Origin: Oscillospiraceae bacterium
Lineage (GTDB): Bacteria; Bacillota; Clostridia; Oscillospirales; QAMX01
DNA length: 64,000 bases
Direction: 5' to 3'
Assembly: GCA_015067825.1 (NCBI GenBank)
Contig: SVLQ01000001.1
Location: forward strand, 200,485 to 264,484
Both the position numbers and the translations under genes were made by a program. The notes beneath the pieces were generated by a model that was not told where the DNA came from, ran no database searches, and saw only the letters and a list, made by a program, of their open reading frames with translations. Below are positions 45,880 through 55,061 of this stretch, piece after piece (within the stretch, counting starts at the first letter, position 1; each line of letters starts with the position of its first letter).

Positions 45880-45961
45880 TTGCAAAATCCGCCAAAAAAG
45901 AGTATCATATTAAAGATAATATGATCACATATATTTTACACCTTCCGTCCCGAAATTGCAA
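45880..45961. promoter_or_regulatory. Interleaved divergent promoters of tmcAL and ackA
   Basis: Plus strand (ackA): TTGCAA (45880-45885) and TATCAT (45903-45908), 17-base spacer. Minus strand (tmcAL): TTGCAA (45956-45961) and TAAAAT (45933-45938), 17-base spacer. The two face each other, and between the -10 boxes lies the inverted repeat ATCATATTA-AAGA-TAATATGAT (45904-45925). Confidence 0.72.
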
Positions 45962-45997
45962 GACGGAAAGGAAAATTCAAGAAGGAGTTATCCGACA

Positions 45998-47203
45998 ATG
46001 TTAATTCTCGTCATCAACGCCGGCAGCTCGTCGCTGAAGTATCAGCTTTTCGACATGGACGAGCACAAAGTTCTCGCGAAGGGTCTCTGCGAACGCATCG
46101 GTATTGCGGGCAGCAAGAACACCCATACGCTCGCTGACGGCACCAAGATCGTCACCGAGGTCAACATGAACACCCACGCCGACGCCATCCGCATCCTCAC
46201 CGACCGTCTCACCGACGCCGAACACGGTGTTATCAAGTCCATGGCGGACATCGACGCCGTTGGTCACCGCGTTCTCCACGGCGGTCAGAAGTTCTCCGGT
46301 TCGGTCATCGTCGACGACGCCGTTATCGCCGCGATCGAAGAATGCATTCCGCTCGGCCCGCTGCACAACCCGGCCAACCTGACGGGCATTCAGGCCTGCC
46401 GCGAAGTTATGGGCGACGTCCCGCAGGTCGCTGTTTTCGACACCGCTTTCCACCAGACCATGCCGGAAAAAGCGTATATGTACGCGATCCCGTATGAATA
46501 CTACCGCAAATATGCGATCCGCCGCTACGGCTTCCACGGCACGAGCCACCGTTACGTTTCCGCCAAGGCCGCCGAAATGCTCGGCAAGCCGGCTTCCGAA
46601 CTCAAGATCATCACCTGCCACCTCGGCAACGGTTCGTCGATCGCGGCCGTTTCCGGCGGTAAGTGCGTTGATACCTCGATGGGTCTCACCCCGCTGGAAG
46701 GTCTGCCGATGGGCACGCGTTCGGGCGACCTCGACCCGGCCATCCTCGGCTTCATCGCCGAACACGAAGGCCTGAGCACCACCGAGCTCGTCAACATGCT
46801 CAACAAGAAGTCGGGCGTTCTCGGCATCTCCGAGCTCTCCAGCGACTTCCGCGATCTGGCCACTGCCCGCGAAGAAGGCAACCACCAGGCCACGCTCGCC
46901 CTCGAGATCTTTGACTACAAGGTCAAGAAGTACATCGGTTCGTACGCTGCCGCCATGGGCGGTGTCGATGCTATCGTCTTCACCGGCGGTATTGGCGAAA
47001 ACAACAAGACCGCCAGAAACGTCGCACTCGAAGGTCTGGAATTCATGGGCGTCGAACTCGACCCCGAAAAGTCGCAGCAGTCTTTGAAGAACGTCGACAT
47101 CAGTGCGCCGACCTCGCGCGTCAAGGTCCTCGTCATCGAGACCGACGAAGAGTTCGTCATCGCGTCCGACACGCTCGAACTCGTCACCGCCGCGAAGGCT
47201 TAA
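45998..47203 (+). CDS. ackA: Acetate kinase
   Basis: AckA (401 residues) converts acetyl phosphate and ADP to acetate and ATP, the last ATP-yielding step of acetate fermentation. Signatures: VINAGSSSLKYQLF at the N-terminus, DTAFHQTMPEKAYMYAIP, RRYGFHGTSHRYV, CHLGNGSS, GTRSGDLDP, and VFTGGIGENN. GAAGGAG precedes the ATG at 45998. A pta gene is not adjacent. It ends at a strong terminator. Codon use is strikingly C-ending compared with neighbours, as in highly expressed genes. Confidence 0.97.
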   Translation: MLILVINAGSSSLKYQLFDMDEHKVLAKGLCERIGIAGSKNTHTLADGTKIVTEVNMNTHADAIRILTDRLTDAEHGVIKSMADIDAVGHRVLHGGQKFSGSVIVDDAVIAAIEECIPLGPLHNPANLTGIQACREVMGDVPQVAVFDTAFHQTMPEKAYMYAIPYEYYRKYAIRRYGFHGTSHRYVSAKAAEMLGKPASELKIITCHLGNGSSIAAVSGGKCVDTSMGLTPLEGLPMGTRSGDLDPAILGFIAEHEGLSTTELVNMLNKKSGVLGISELSSDFRDLATAREEGNHQATLALEIFDYKVKKYIGSYAAAMGGVDAIVFTGGIGENNKTARNVALEGLEFMGVELDPEKSQQSLKNVDISAPTSRVKVLVIETDEEFVIASDTLELVTAAKA

Positions 47204-47213
47204 GTTTGATCTT

Positions 47214-47251
47214 AAAACCGCAGCAGACTGTTTTGTCTGCTGCGGTTTTTT
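47214..47251 (+). terminator. Terminator of ackA
   Basis: A 15-bp stem AAAACCGCAGCAGAC (47214-47228) pairs with 47235-47249, followed by T6. Confidence 0.93.
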
Positions 47252-47287
47252 CGAAATTTATTCCATTTCCGGAAAGGAATTGATCGG

Positions 47288-48358
47288 ATGAAGCATATGC
47301 GTTTTGCTGCGTTGTTGCTTGCCCTTGTCTTTTTGTTTGCGCCGTCCGCTGCCGCCGCAGAGACCGGCCAAATTGCAGAAAATATCCTCGCGTGCCTGGA
47401 CGGACAGGAAAACCCGCGCCATCCGCAAAGCCCCGCCGAGCACGATTTGGTTCGAAAGCTCTCAAGAGAGCAAAATGCCGACGGCAGCTTTGGTCAGGAG
47501 TTCCGCGAGCATATTACGTCGATCATCGCATTGGAGCTGACCGACCCATACGCCTACGACCGTGACCGAGCGTTGATACACCTCTGCGGCAATCTCAATC
47601 CTACCGATCCGGAGCTGACGGCGTACGCACTCTCGGCGCTGCAGTTTTTCCGCGGTGACCGGATCGCCGAATCCGCGATCGCATGGGCAGTCGGCGCGTT
47701 GCGTCCATCCGTTGAAAACGCCGCCACACTTCCCTGCCAAACGCTTTCAGCCATGATCTGCGGGCTGACCGCCATCGAAGCAGATCTTAACGCGCCGGAT
47801 TACACACCGTTGATCAAGGCATTTGCCGTATGCCCGCAGGATACCATTGAGACCGAACGCGCGGCATACGCGCTGCAGACAGGTTCTTGCCCGTATTGGG
47901 CGATCGCAAGAAGCTGCCAAATACCGGAAACGGTGTTCGCGGATACGATCGCAGATGCCGAGATCGGCGCCGCGATGGTCAGACTCTACAACAAAGGCGT
48001 TATTATCGGCCGTCCCGCAAGAAACGCCGCCGCAGATGCGGCTTTGACAACAGCCGAACTGCTGGTCATGCTGGATCGGATGCTGCCGGAAGATCGCGCC
48101 GACCGCGACAGTCATGTTTGGTATGCCGCAGCACTCGACCGTTTTTCTGTCGCACTCGCGATCGATCACGCAACATTTGACCCATCCGCAGTGGTTTCCG
48201 ACAAGGCGTTTTCTGCGATCACGGAAACCATCCTGCTTCCCAAATACGCAGACGTCGGACTCCCCGCCGGTATCACCTCCGCCGATCCGGCAGCAATCAC
48301 GCGTGGAGAGGCTGCACTCTATCTTGCCGCAGTTGGTGACCTGACTGTCAAACCATGA
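47288..48358 (+). CDS. Secreted alpha/alpha-toroid (prenyltransferase-like repeat) protein with SLH-like C-terminus
   Basis: The protein has 356 residues. A Sec signal peptide ends at SAAAA (about residue 24). The next 170 residues carry helical repeats with the QNADGSFG motif (near 62), typical of squalene-cyclase/prenyltransferase alpha-toroids, some of which bind peptides or proteins. The last 130 residues resemble S-layer homology repeats (VRLYNKGVIIG, LTTAELLVMLDRML, later ITRGEAALYL), which anchor proteins to the cell wall. The catalytic DxDD of true cyclases is absent. AAAGGAA precedes the ATG. Monocistronic; function unknown. Confidence 0.7.
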   Translation: MKHMRFAALLLALVFLFAPSAAAAETGQIAENILACLDGQENPRHPQSPAEHDLVRKLSREQNADGSFGQEFREHITSIIALELTDPYAYDRDRALIHLCGNLNPTDPELTAYALSALQFFRGDRIAESAIAWAVGALRPSVENAATLPCQTLSAMICGLTAIEADLNAPDYTPLIKAFAVCPQDTIETERAAYALQTGSCPYWAIARSCQIPETVFADTIADAEIGAAMVRLYNKGVIIGRPARNAAADAALTTAELLVMLDRMLPEDRADRDSHVWYAAALDRFSVALAIDHATFDPSAVVSDKAFSAITETILLPKYADVGLPAGITSADPAAITRGEAALYLAAVGDLTVKP

Positions 48359-48367
48359 GCCAAACGC

Positions 48368-48406
48368 AAAAGCAGCCCACCATTGTTAGGTGGGCTGCTT
48401 TGATTT
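48368..48406. terminator. Bidirectional terminator between convergent genes
   Basis: A 13-bp stem AAAGCAGCCCACC (48369-48381) pairs with 48389-48401. It overlaps the end of the lipoprotein gene. Confidence 0.88.
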
Positions 48407-49076
48407 ATTCATAGTCAGAGAGATCGAGCTCTTTATAATCGACTCGCAGATCGTCGGCGATTTCTTCCAGATATTCCAGACCGTCATACAGAATCGGCGT
48501 GGCATTCGCTTGGACGATACCTTCACCACTCGCTGTAAACGACACCGCGACTGCAAAATTACCGCGGTTATAAAGGACGAGCAGATACGATTCTTCACCG
48601 GCTTCCTCCACGCGATAGCTCTCGCCAACCGTCACATACGATGCCGCAGCGATCATTGAAGCGCCAAACCGACCGTTCACAAGTGCCGGCAGCGATACCG
48701 TCCATTTAAAACGCTTTGCCATCAGTTCCTGCGCTTCCGCGGTGAGATCGTCGAGCTCGCCGTCTCCGGCGTTACCCATGATCTGCATTACACGCTTCAG
48801 ACCCGGATCGCCGCTGATCAGATAAGCTTCGTCGGCTTTTCCGGCCTTGCAGCTGCCGATATCCTCGACATAGTCGCGAGCCTCTACCGGAATGTTGTAA
48901 AGTGCGGTGATCACGTCGCTTTGAGCCATCGTGCACACGTCGTCAGCGAGCTTGCGCGCTTTGGCGACCATAAACGCCTCGTCAAAAACCGCTTCCTCAT
49001 ACTTGGCGGAGCATCCTGCAAACAGCGGACAAATACATGCCAGAACAAGGAGCAGACAGAGAATCCGTTTCATCAT
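48405..49076 (-). CDS. Lipoprotein of unknown function
   Basis: The 223-residue protein has an MKRILCLLLVLACICPLF signal and the lipobox FAGC (Cys near residue 21). The mature part has an alpha-helical first half and a beta-rich second half (SYLLVLYNRGNFAVAVSFTA). No family was recognised. The ATG at 49076 follows GGAGGTAAA directly; it has its own promoter at 49103-49131 and is divergent to the glycogen operon. Confidence 0.75.
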   Translation of the reverse strand: MMKRILCLLLVLACICPLFAGCSAKYEEAVFDEAFMVAKARKLADDVCTMAQSDVITALYNIPVEARDYVEDIGSCKAGKADEAYLISGDPGLKRVMQIMGNAGDGELDDLTAEAQELMAKRFKWTVSLPALVNGRFGASMIAAASYVTVGESYRVEEAGEESYLLVLYNRGNFAVAVSFTASGEGIVQANATPILYDGLEYLEEIADDLRVDYKELDLSDYE

Positions 49077-49102
49077 TTTACCTCCGATTGAAAGATATAT
49101 CC

Positions 49103-49131
49103 AGTATATCATATCGGGCAAGTGCTGTCAA
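49103..49131 (-). promoter_or_regulatory. Promoter of the lipoprotein gene
   Basis: Minus-strand TTGACA (49126-49131) and TATACT (49103-49108), 17-base spacer. Confidence 0.82.
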
Positions 49132-49195
49132 AACAAGAAAAATGGTCTGACTTGCATATTTTCAGACAAATTTTGTCGGAAGTTGTTTCGATTCC

Positions 49196-49224
49196 TTGAC
49201 ACTTTCGGATATCTTTGGTAAAAT
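49196..49224 (+). promoter_or_regulatory. Promoter of the glycogen operon
   Basis: TTGACA (49196-49201) and TAAAAT (49219-49224), 17-base spacer, about 60 bases before glgB. Confidence 0.82.
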
Positions 49225-49284
49225 ATTATGTGGATAGGTATCGCGGTACTGCCTTGGCAGTTTTTTAGGTGTAAGGAGAAAAAA

Positions 49285-51147
49285 ATGCGCAATAAAAACA
49301 CCGGTGACGCATACGTATATAAAAACAGTCTCTTTTCGCAGTCCAAGCACAAATCCGGACGTTTGGGTGCTGTTTGTGTGGATTCCGCCAAAAATCTTTG
49401 GCGTTTTTCGGTCTATGCCCCATCCTGCCGCGAGGCCGCCCTTGTGGGCAGTTTCAACGGTTGGGCGCCGATTCCGATGCAACGTAGTGTAAGTGGCATC
49501 TGGTCGGTTGAAACAACTGCGGCCGAAGGCGATCTTTATAAATTCCGTTTTGTTGCCGCCGACGGCAATCTCTGCTACCGCGCCGACCCCTGTGCCCACT
49601 ACGCCGGACTTCGCCCGGAAACCGCTTCGCGTCTCTGGCAGGACCGCTATCGCTGGCACGACCGTGCATGGATTGCCAACCGCGCCGAACTCCACGAAAA
49701 AGCCCGTCCTATGGCCGTTTACGAGGTCCATCTCGGTTCCTGGCGCGACTACGGCGATCAGCCGATCTACCGCGCGGCCGCCAAAGATCTCGCCGCATAC
49801 GTTGCCGATCAGGGCTACACACACATTGAACTGATGCCGATCACCGAATATCCCTTTGACGGTTCGTGGGGGTATCAGGTCACCGGTTACTTCGCGCCGA
49901 CCTCCCGCTACGGTACTCCCGCCGATTTCAAATACTTCGTCGATACGATGCACCGCCATGGGATCGGAGTTCTGCTCGATTGGGTCCCCGCGCATTTTCC
50001 GCGCGATGCCCACGGTCTGCGCCAATTCGACGGCTCGCCGCTCTTTGAGCATCCCGACGAGCGCATGGCCGTGCACGAGCAATGGGGTACGCTGCGGTTC
50101 AACTTCGACAGCGACACCGTGAAGGATTTTCTGATCTCCAGCGCCCTCTTTTGGCTCTCGGAGTACCACATCGACGGTCTGCGCATTGATGCGGTCTCCT
50201 CAATGCTCTACCTTGACTACGACCGCACGTTTTCTTTGCAGAACCGATACGGCGGCAAGGAAAATCTCGCCACGCTCACGCTGTTCCGCGCGCTGAACGC
50301 CGAGATCCACAGCCGCTTCCCCGGTGTGCTGACGATTGCGGAAGAAGCGACGGATTTCCCCTCGATCACCGCTCCGATCGAATCGGGCGGCCTTGGGTTT
50401 GACTACAAATGGAACATGGGTTGGATGAACGATACGCTGCGCTATATGCAGACCGATCCGATCTTCAGAAGCGGCAACCACACGCTCATGACCTTCTCCA
50501 TGATGTACGCCTTCAACGAGCACTACGTTCTGCCGCTCTCTCACGATGAATGTGTCCACGGCAAAAAGAGCCTGCTCGATAAAATGGCCGGCGACTACGA
50601 AACGAAGTTCGCCGCACTGCGCACCTATCTCGCCTACATGTTCACGCATCCGGGCAAAAAGCTGCTCTTCATGGGCACGGAACTGGCACCGTTTTTGGAG
50701 TGGCGGTTCTACGAACCGCTCGAATGGAAAATGATGCAGTTTGACACACACCGCGACTTCAGCAGATACACCCGCAGTCTCGTCCGCTTCTACCGTGAAA
50801 ACGAAGCGCTTTGGAGCCTTGACGACAGTTGGGACGGGTTCTGCTGGTCCAACGCCGACGACGCGATTTTTGAAGTGCTTTCCTACTTCCGTATCGGTGC
50901 CGGCGGCCAGATCTTGCTCTGCGTTTTCAACATGACGCCGGTCCGGCGTGAAAATTATCTGCTCGGTTCGCCCTATGCAGGTGAGTTCCGCCTCGTCCTC
51001 AATTCCGATCCCGCAGATGAGGGCGAGACCGTCATCCAAACGCAAAAGAAACGTCAGGGTACGTTCGCAAACGCTTTGCAGCTGACCTTACCGCCGCAAA
51101 GCGCACTTATATACCAATATTCCCCGAATGATACAGAACAGGAGTGA
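49285..51147 (+). CDS. glgB: 1,4-alpha-glucan branching enzyme
   Basis: GlgB (620 residues) makes alpha-1,6 branches in glycogen. After a short N-terminus comes a CBM48 domain ([18 protein letters not shown]), then the GH13 barrel. The triad is D302 in [10 protein letters not shown]353 in IAEEATDFP and D421 in [10 protein letters not shown]. The [15 protein letters not shown] region is typical. The ATG at 49285 has AAGGAG 6 bases upstream; the preceding in-frame ATG at 49228 lies at the promoter. First gene of glgB-C-D-A-P, with all genes on the plus strand and short gaps. Confidence 0.96.
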   Translation: MRNKNTGDAYVYKNSLFSQSKHKSGRLGAVCVDSAKNLWRFSVYAPSCREAALVGSFNGWAPIPMQRSVSGIWSVETTAAEGDLYKFRFVAADGNLCYRADPCAHYAGLRPETASRLWQDRYRWHDRAWIANRAELHEKARPMAVYEVHLGSWRDYGDQPIYRAAAKDLAAYVADQGYTHIELMPITEYPFDGSWGYQVTGYFAPTSRYGTPADFKYFVDTMHRHGIGVLLDWVPAHFPRDAHGLRQFDGSPLFEHPDERMAVHEQWGTLRFNFDSDTVKDFLISSALFWLSEYHIDGLRIDAVSSMLYLDYDRTFSLQNRYGGKENLATLTLFRALNAEIHSRFPGVLTIAEEATDFPSITAPIESGGLGFDYKWNMGWMNDTLRYMQTDPIFRSGNHTLMTFSMMYAFNEHYVLPLSHDECVHGKKSLLDKMAGDYETKFAALRTYLAYMFTHPGKKLLFMGTELAPFLEWRFYEPLEWKMMQFDTHRDFSRYTRSLVRFYRENEALWSLDDSWDGFCWSNADDAIFEVLSYFRIGAGGQILLCVFNMTPVRRENYLLGSPYAGEFRLVLNSDPADEGETVIQTQKKRQGTFANALQLTLPPQSALIYQYSPNDTEQE

Positions 51148-51152
51148 TCACC

Positions 51153-52367
51153 ATGCGTCACAACGATTGCGTCGCCATGATTCTTGCCGGCGGACAGGGC
51201 TCCCGCCTCGGTGCACTGACCAACCAGCTGGCCAAACCTGCTGTCCCCTTCGGCGGCAAGTACAGGATCATTGACTTCGCCCTCTCCAACTGCGCCAACT
51301 CCGGCATCTCAACCGTCGGTGTGCTGACCCAGTATCAGCCGCTTGAGCTGAATACCTATATCGGCACGGGCCAGCCGTGGGATCTCGACCGCATCAACGG
51401 CGGTGTTTACGTCCTGCCGCCGTACATGACCGGCAAAACAGGCGAATGGTACAAGGGCACGGCCAACGCGATCTACCAGAACGAACGCTTTATCGAACAG
51501 TTTTCTCCCGACAACGTTCTGATTTTGAGCGGTGACCACATCTATAAAATGGACTATCGCCGCATGCTCAGTTTCCACCAAAAGAGCGGTGCAGCCTTAA
51601 CGATCGCCGTTTTCAGCGTACCGTTGTCCGAAGCCAGCCGTTACGGCATCCTCAGCGCGGACGAAAACGGCCGCATCTACGACTTCACGGAAAAGCCCAA
51701 GAATCCGACCAGCACACTGGCCAGCATGGGTGTTTACATCTTCGACTGGAAAGCGCTGCACAAATACCTGAACGAAGACGAAGCCAATCCGAGCAGCTCC
51801 AACGACTTCGGCAAGGACATCATTCCCGCCATGCTCGCTGACGGCTGTCCCATCTATGCCTACTCCTTCAGCGGCTACTGGAAGGACGTCGGCACCATCA
51901 GCAGCCTTTATGAAGCGAATATGGATCTGCTCGGCGACAATCCGGTTTTGAACCTCGACGACGACGAGTGGAAGATCTACTGCCGCCATACGAAGCGCCC
52001 CTCGCAGTATATCGGCTCCAACGCCGAACTGAAAAACTGCTGTGTTGCCGACGGCTGTGTCGTCGACGGCACGATCGAGCACTCGCTCCTCTTCTCCGGT
52101 GCTGTCGTTGAAGAAGGTGCGGTCGTGACCGATTCGATCCTCTTCCCCGGCGCACACGTCTGCAAAGGGGCCAAGATCGACCACGCGATGCTCGCCGGCG
52201 GCACGGTCATCGGCGAAGGCGCCGTTATCGGTGCGGACAAAGGTGTGACCGCAATGCTCGCCGAGAGTCCGCTCTGCGACGGCGGTATCACTTTGGTCGC
52301 AGAAAACGTCGAGGTTTCCGCCGGTACCATCATCGGCCGCAACGTCGTCGTCTCCGCATCGGTCTGA
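51153..52367 (+). CDS. glgC: Glucose-1-phosphate adenylyltransferase, catalytic subunit
   Basis: GlgC (404 residues) makes ADP-glucose from glucose-1-phosphate and ATP and sets the rate of glycogen synthesis. [13 protein letters not shown] is the nucleotide loop, [15 protein letters not shown] the Lys-containing activator/substrate region, and [10 protein letters not shown] holds the catalytic Asp. The C-terminal half is a left-handed beta-helix. The ATG at 51153 has AGGAG upstream, and a GTG nine bases earlier overlaps the glgB stop. It is paired with glgD, as in Firmicutes. Confidence 0.96.
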   Translation: MRHNDCVAMILAGGQGSRLGALTNQLAKPAVPFGGKYRIIDFALSNCANSGISTVGVLTQYQPLELNTYIGTGQPWDLDRINGGVYVLPPYMTGKTGEWYKGTANAIYQNERFIEQFSPDNVLILSGDHIYKMDYRRMLSFHQKSGAALTIAVFSVPLSEASRYGILSADENGRIYDFTEKPKNPTSTLASMGVYIFDWKALHKYLNEDEANPSSSNDFGKDIIPAMLADGCPIYAYSFSGYWKDVGTISSLYEANMDLLGDNPVLNLDDDEWKIYCRHTKRPSQYIGSNAELKNCCVADGCVVDGTIEHSLLFSGAVVEEGAVVTDSILFPGAHVCKGAKIDHAMLAGGTVIGEGAVIGADKGVTAMLAESPLCDGGITLVAENVEVSAGTIIGRNVVVSASV

Positions 52368-52398
52368 CATACATACAGAGAAGGGCTGGTCTTGCAAC

Positions 52399-53520
52399 AT
52401 GAATGATACATTGGGAATTATTTTGGCAGGTATCGGCGACGCCCCGTTCGGCGCGCTGAAACAGCACCGTTCCGTGGCGGCAATGCCGATCTGCAGCCGC
52501 TACCGTCTGGTCGACTTTTTGCTTTCCTCCATGGTCAACTCCGGGATCACCAACGTCGGTATCCCCACGCTCTCGGCTTACCGTTCGCTGATGGACCATC
52601 TCGGCAGCGGTACGGACTGGGATCTTGACCGCAAGCTTTACGGCTTGTTTATTCTGCCGCCTTACGGCGTCTACCGTCAGACCGATGCGTTTGTCGGTGA
52701 CATCGACGTCTTGGCCGGTATTACCGACTATCTCTCGCGTTCCAAACAGGAATACGTGCTGCTCTGCGGCTGCAACGCCCTGTTCAATATGACGTTCTAC
52801 GACCTGCACGAGTTCCACCTCGACAACAACGCCGACATCACCGTGCTCTGCTGCAAACAGCCGGCAACCGACCTTTCGAGCTCGCCGCGTTTTATTGCTC
52901 TGCGCACCGACGAGACCGGCCGCGTTACCGATATGCGCGCCCGCGACGGTCTAGCTGACAACGAGTTCCGTTCTCTCGACGTCTGGTTTATGAAAAAGAG
53001 CTTCCTTGAACAGCAGATCGCCTACTGTTCCTCGCGCGGGATGCACGATTTTGCGATGGATGTCGTCATCAAAAACCTCAAGCGCTTTAAGGTCTACGCA
53101 CATTGTTACGACGGCTACGTCGGCAACCTCGATTCGATCAACGATTTCTACCGTGAAAATATGCGCCTTCTTGAACGCGACAACTTCACGGCGCTCTTCT
53201 GCGAGGATCTTCCGGTCTACACCAAAATCAAAGACCAGGTCCCCACGCGTTACACCAATACCGCCAACGTCAAAAATTCGCTGGTCGGCGACGGTTGCAC
53301 GATGGCCGGTACCGTCGAAAACTGCGTGGTTTTCCGCGGTGTCACGGTCGAACCCGGCGCAGTCGTCCGCAATTCCATCATTATGCAGGATACGCACATT
53401 GAAGCAGGGGCTAACCTCGACAGCGTGATCCTCGACAAAAACGTAACGATCAGTGCCGGAAAACACCTTGCCGGACAATCGACCTATCCGATCGTCGTCG
53501 GCAAAAACACCGTGATCTGA
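52399..53520 (+). CDS. glgD: Glucose-1-phosphate adenylyltransferase, regulatory subunit
   Basis: GlgD (373 residues) is homologous to GlgC but lacks its catalytic features: the GGxGxRL loop is AGIGDAPFGAL, and the SGDHIY motif is LCGCNALFNM. It forms a heteromer with GlgC and raises its activity in Bacillus and Streptococcus. SRYRLVDFLLSSMVNSGI and the beta-helix C-terminus are conserved. AAGGG precedes the ATG, 31 bases after glgC. A GC-rich hairpin with a T tail lies between it and glgA. Confidence 0.95.
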   Translation: MNDTLGIILAGIGDAPFGALKQHRSVAAMPICSRYRLVDFLLSSMVNSGITNVGIPTLSAYRSLMDHLGSGTDWDLDRKLYGLFILPPYGVYRQTDAFVGDIDVLAGITDYLSRSKQEYVLLCGCNALFNMTFYDLHEFHLDNNADITVLCCKQPATDLSSSPRFIALRTDETGRVTDMRARDGLADNEFRSLDVWFMKKSFLEQQIAYCSSRGMHDFAMDVVIKNLKRFKVYAHCYDGYVGNLDSINDFYRENMRLLERDNFTALFCEDLPVYTKIKDQVPTRYTNTANVKNSLVGDGCTMAGTVENCVVFRGVTVEPGAVVRNSIIMQDTHIEAGANLDSVILDKNVTISAGKHLAGQSTYPIVVGKNTVI

Positions 53521-53530
53521 CGCATCTCCG

Positions 53531-53575
53531 GGCGACCGCCGCGGAACGAAAAGCGGCGGCCGCCGATTTATTTTT
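53531..53575 (+). terminator. Intercistronic hairpin between glgD and glgA
   Basis: A 12-bp stem (GGCGACCGCCGC, 53531-53542, with 53553-53564; one mismatch) is followed by a T-rich tail. It could lower transcription into glgA or be an RNA-processing site, since no good promoter follows it. Confidence 0.65.
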
Positions 53576-53610
53576 CGACTCATACGATATTTTTTACCGG
53601 GTGGTTTTTT

Positions 53611-55032
53611 ATGAACATTTTGTTTGCATCCTCTGAAGCGTCTCCGTTTGCCAAAGTCGGCGGACTCGGCGACGTCGTCGGTTCGCTGCCGGCCGCGCTG
53701 CGCGAGATCGGGCACGACGCTCGTCTGATCATGCCGAAATACGGCGTGATCCCCGAAAAATTCTCCGCGGATTTTGAATTCGTCACCAACTTTACGGTGC
53801 TGATTGGCCAAGCGTACAAATACGTCGGCCTCTTCCGCTACGTCCACCGCGGCGTGACCGTTTACTTCCTCGATAACAAAGAATTCTTCGGCGGCGACGT
53901 TTACGGCTACGACGGCAACAACGAAGCCGAACGCACCGTGTTTTTCTGCCGCGCGGTCATCGAATCGATCGCCCACCTCGGCTTCGAGCCGGAAGTTCTG
54001 CATCTGAACGACTGGCAGACGGCTCTGATCCCTGCCCTGCTCAAATGGCAATACCCGCAGCTTACGCTCAAAACCGTGCTGACGATCCATAACCTCCGCT
54101 ACCAAGGGTTGTTCGACATCCCGCACCTGCAGGGTCTGACCGGTCTGCCCGACGAAGCGTTTACGATCGATTGTCTGGAGTTCTACGGCTGCGCCAACAT
54201 TCTGAAAAGCGGTATCGTTCTGGCTGACAAGGTCAACACGGTCAGCCCGCACTACGCCGAAGAAACGCTTACCGGAGAATACGGCGAACGTTTGGAAGGC
54301 GTACTCGCCATGCGCGGTGAGAATTACTCCGGCATCTTAAACGGCATCGATTACGAAGTCTTCCACCCGCGCAAGGATGCGCGCATTGCCGCCCCCTACG
54401 GGCCGCGCAGTCTCGGCGGCAAAGCCGTCTGCAAAAAGTCATTGGCCGAGGAACTCGAACTGGATGAGGACAAATGCTTCATCACGGTGATCTCCCGCTT
54501 GGTCGACCAAAAGGGGCTCGACATTCTGGCCGAATGCGCCGAATCGTTGCTCACCGATCCGCGCTGCGTACTGATCGTTTTGGGTACCGGTGAACCGCAG
54601 TACGAGGCTTTGTTCGATTCTCTCGCCCAGCGTTACCCTGAAAATGCCCGTGCGATCCTCAAATACGACGGTGCGCTCGCCCAGCGCCTGTACGCCGGTT
54701 CGGATCTCCTGCTCGTGCCCAGCCGCTTTGAACCCTGCGGCCTCACGCAGATCATCGCCATGAAGTACGGCACGCTTCCGCTCGTGCGCGAGACCGGCGG
54801 TCTCTACGATACTGTCCGGCCGTACAACGAAACCGACGGCAGCGGATGCGGCTTTACGTTTGCACCCTACGCCGCCCACGACCTCGCCTATACGATCCGC
54901 CGTGCCGTTTCGATCTACTTCGACGAACCCGACGTCTGGAAGAAGCTCATCGGCCGTGCGATGCGCATGGACTATTCGTGGAAACAGTCGGCCCAGCTTT
55001 ACGCCGAGCTTTACCGTTCGGCTTTGCAGTAA
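53611..55032 (+). CDS. glgA: Glycogen (starch) synthase
   Basis: GlgA (473 residues, GT5) elongates glucan chains from ADP-glucose. The KVGGLGDVVGSLP motif at residues 15-27 binds ADP-glucose. LNDWQTALIP, SPHYAEE, and the C-terminal RFEPCGLTQIIAMKYGTLPLVRETGG (split motif, catalytic Glu) are all present. The ATG at 53611 has only a weak GGGTGG ribosome site, and it lies downstream of the hairpin. It is followed after 29 bases by glgP. Confidence 0.97.
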   Translation: MNILFASSEASPFAKVGGLGDVVGSLPAALREIGHDARLIMPKYGVIPEKFSADFEFVTNFTVLIGQAYKYVGLFRYVHRGVTVYFLDNKEFFGGDVYGYDGNNEAERTVFFCRAVIESIAHLGFEPEVLHLNDWQTALIPALLKWQYPQLTLKTVLTIHNLRYQGLFDIPHLQGLTGLPDEAFTIDCLEFYGCANILKSGIVLADKVNTVSPHYAEETLTGEYGERLEGVLAMRGENYSGILNGIDYEVFHPRKDARIAAPYGPRSLGGKAVCKKSLAEELELDEDKCFITVISRLVDQKGLDILAECAESLLTDPRCVLIVLGTGEPQYEALFDSLAQRYPENARAILKYDGALAQRLYAGSDLLLVPSRFEPCGLTQIIAMKYGTLPLVRETGGLYDTVRPYNETDGSGCGFTFAPYAAHDLAYTIRRAVSIYFDEPDVWKKLIGRAMRMDYSWKQSAQLYAELYRSALQ

Positions 55033-55061
55033 TATATTCCCCGTAAGGAAAGGAAACAAAC

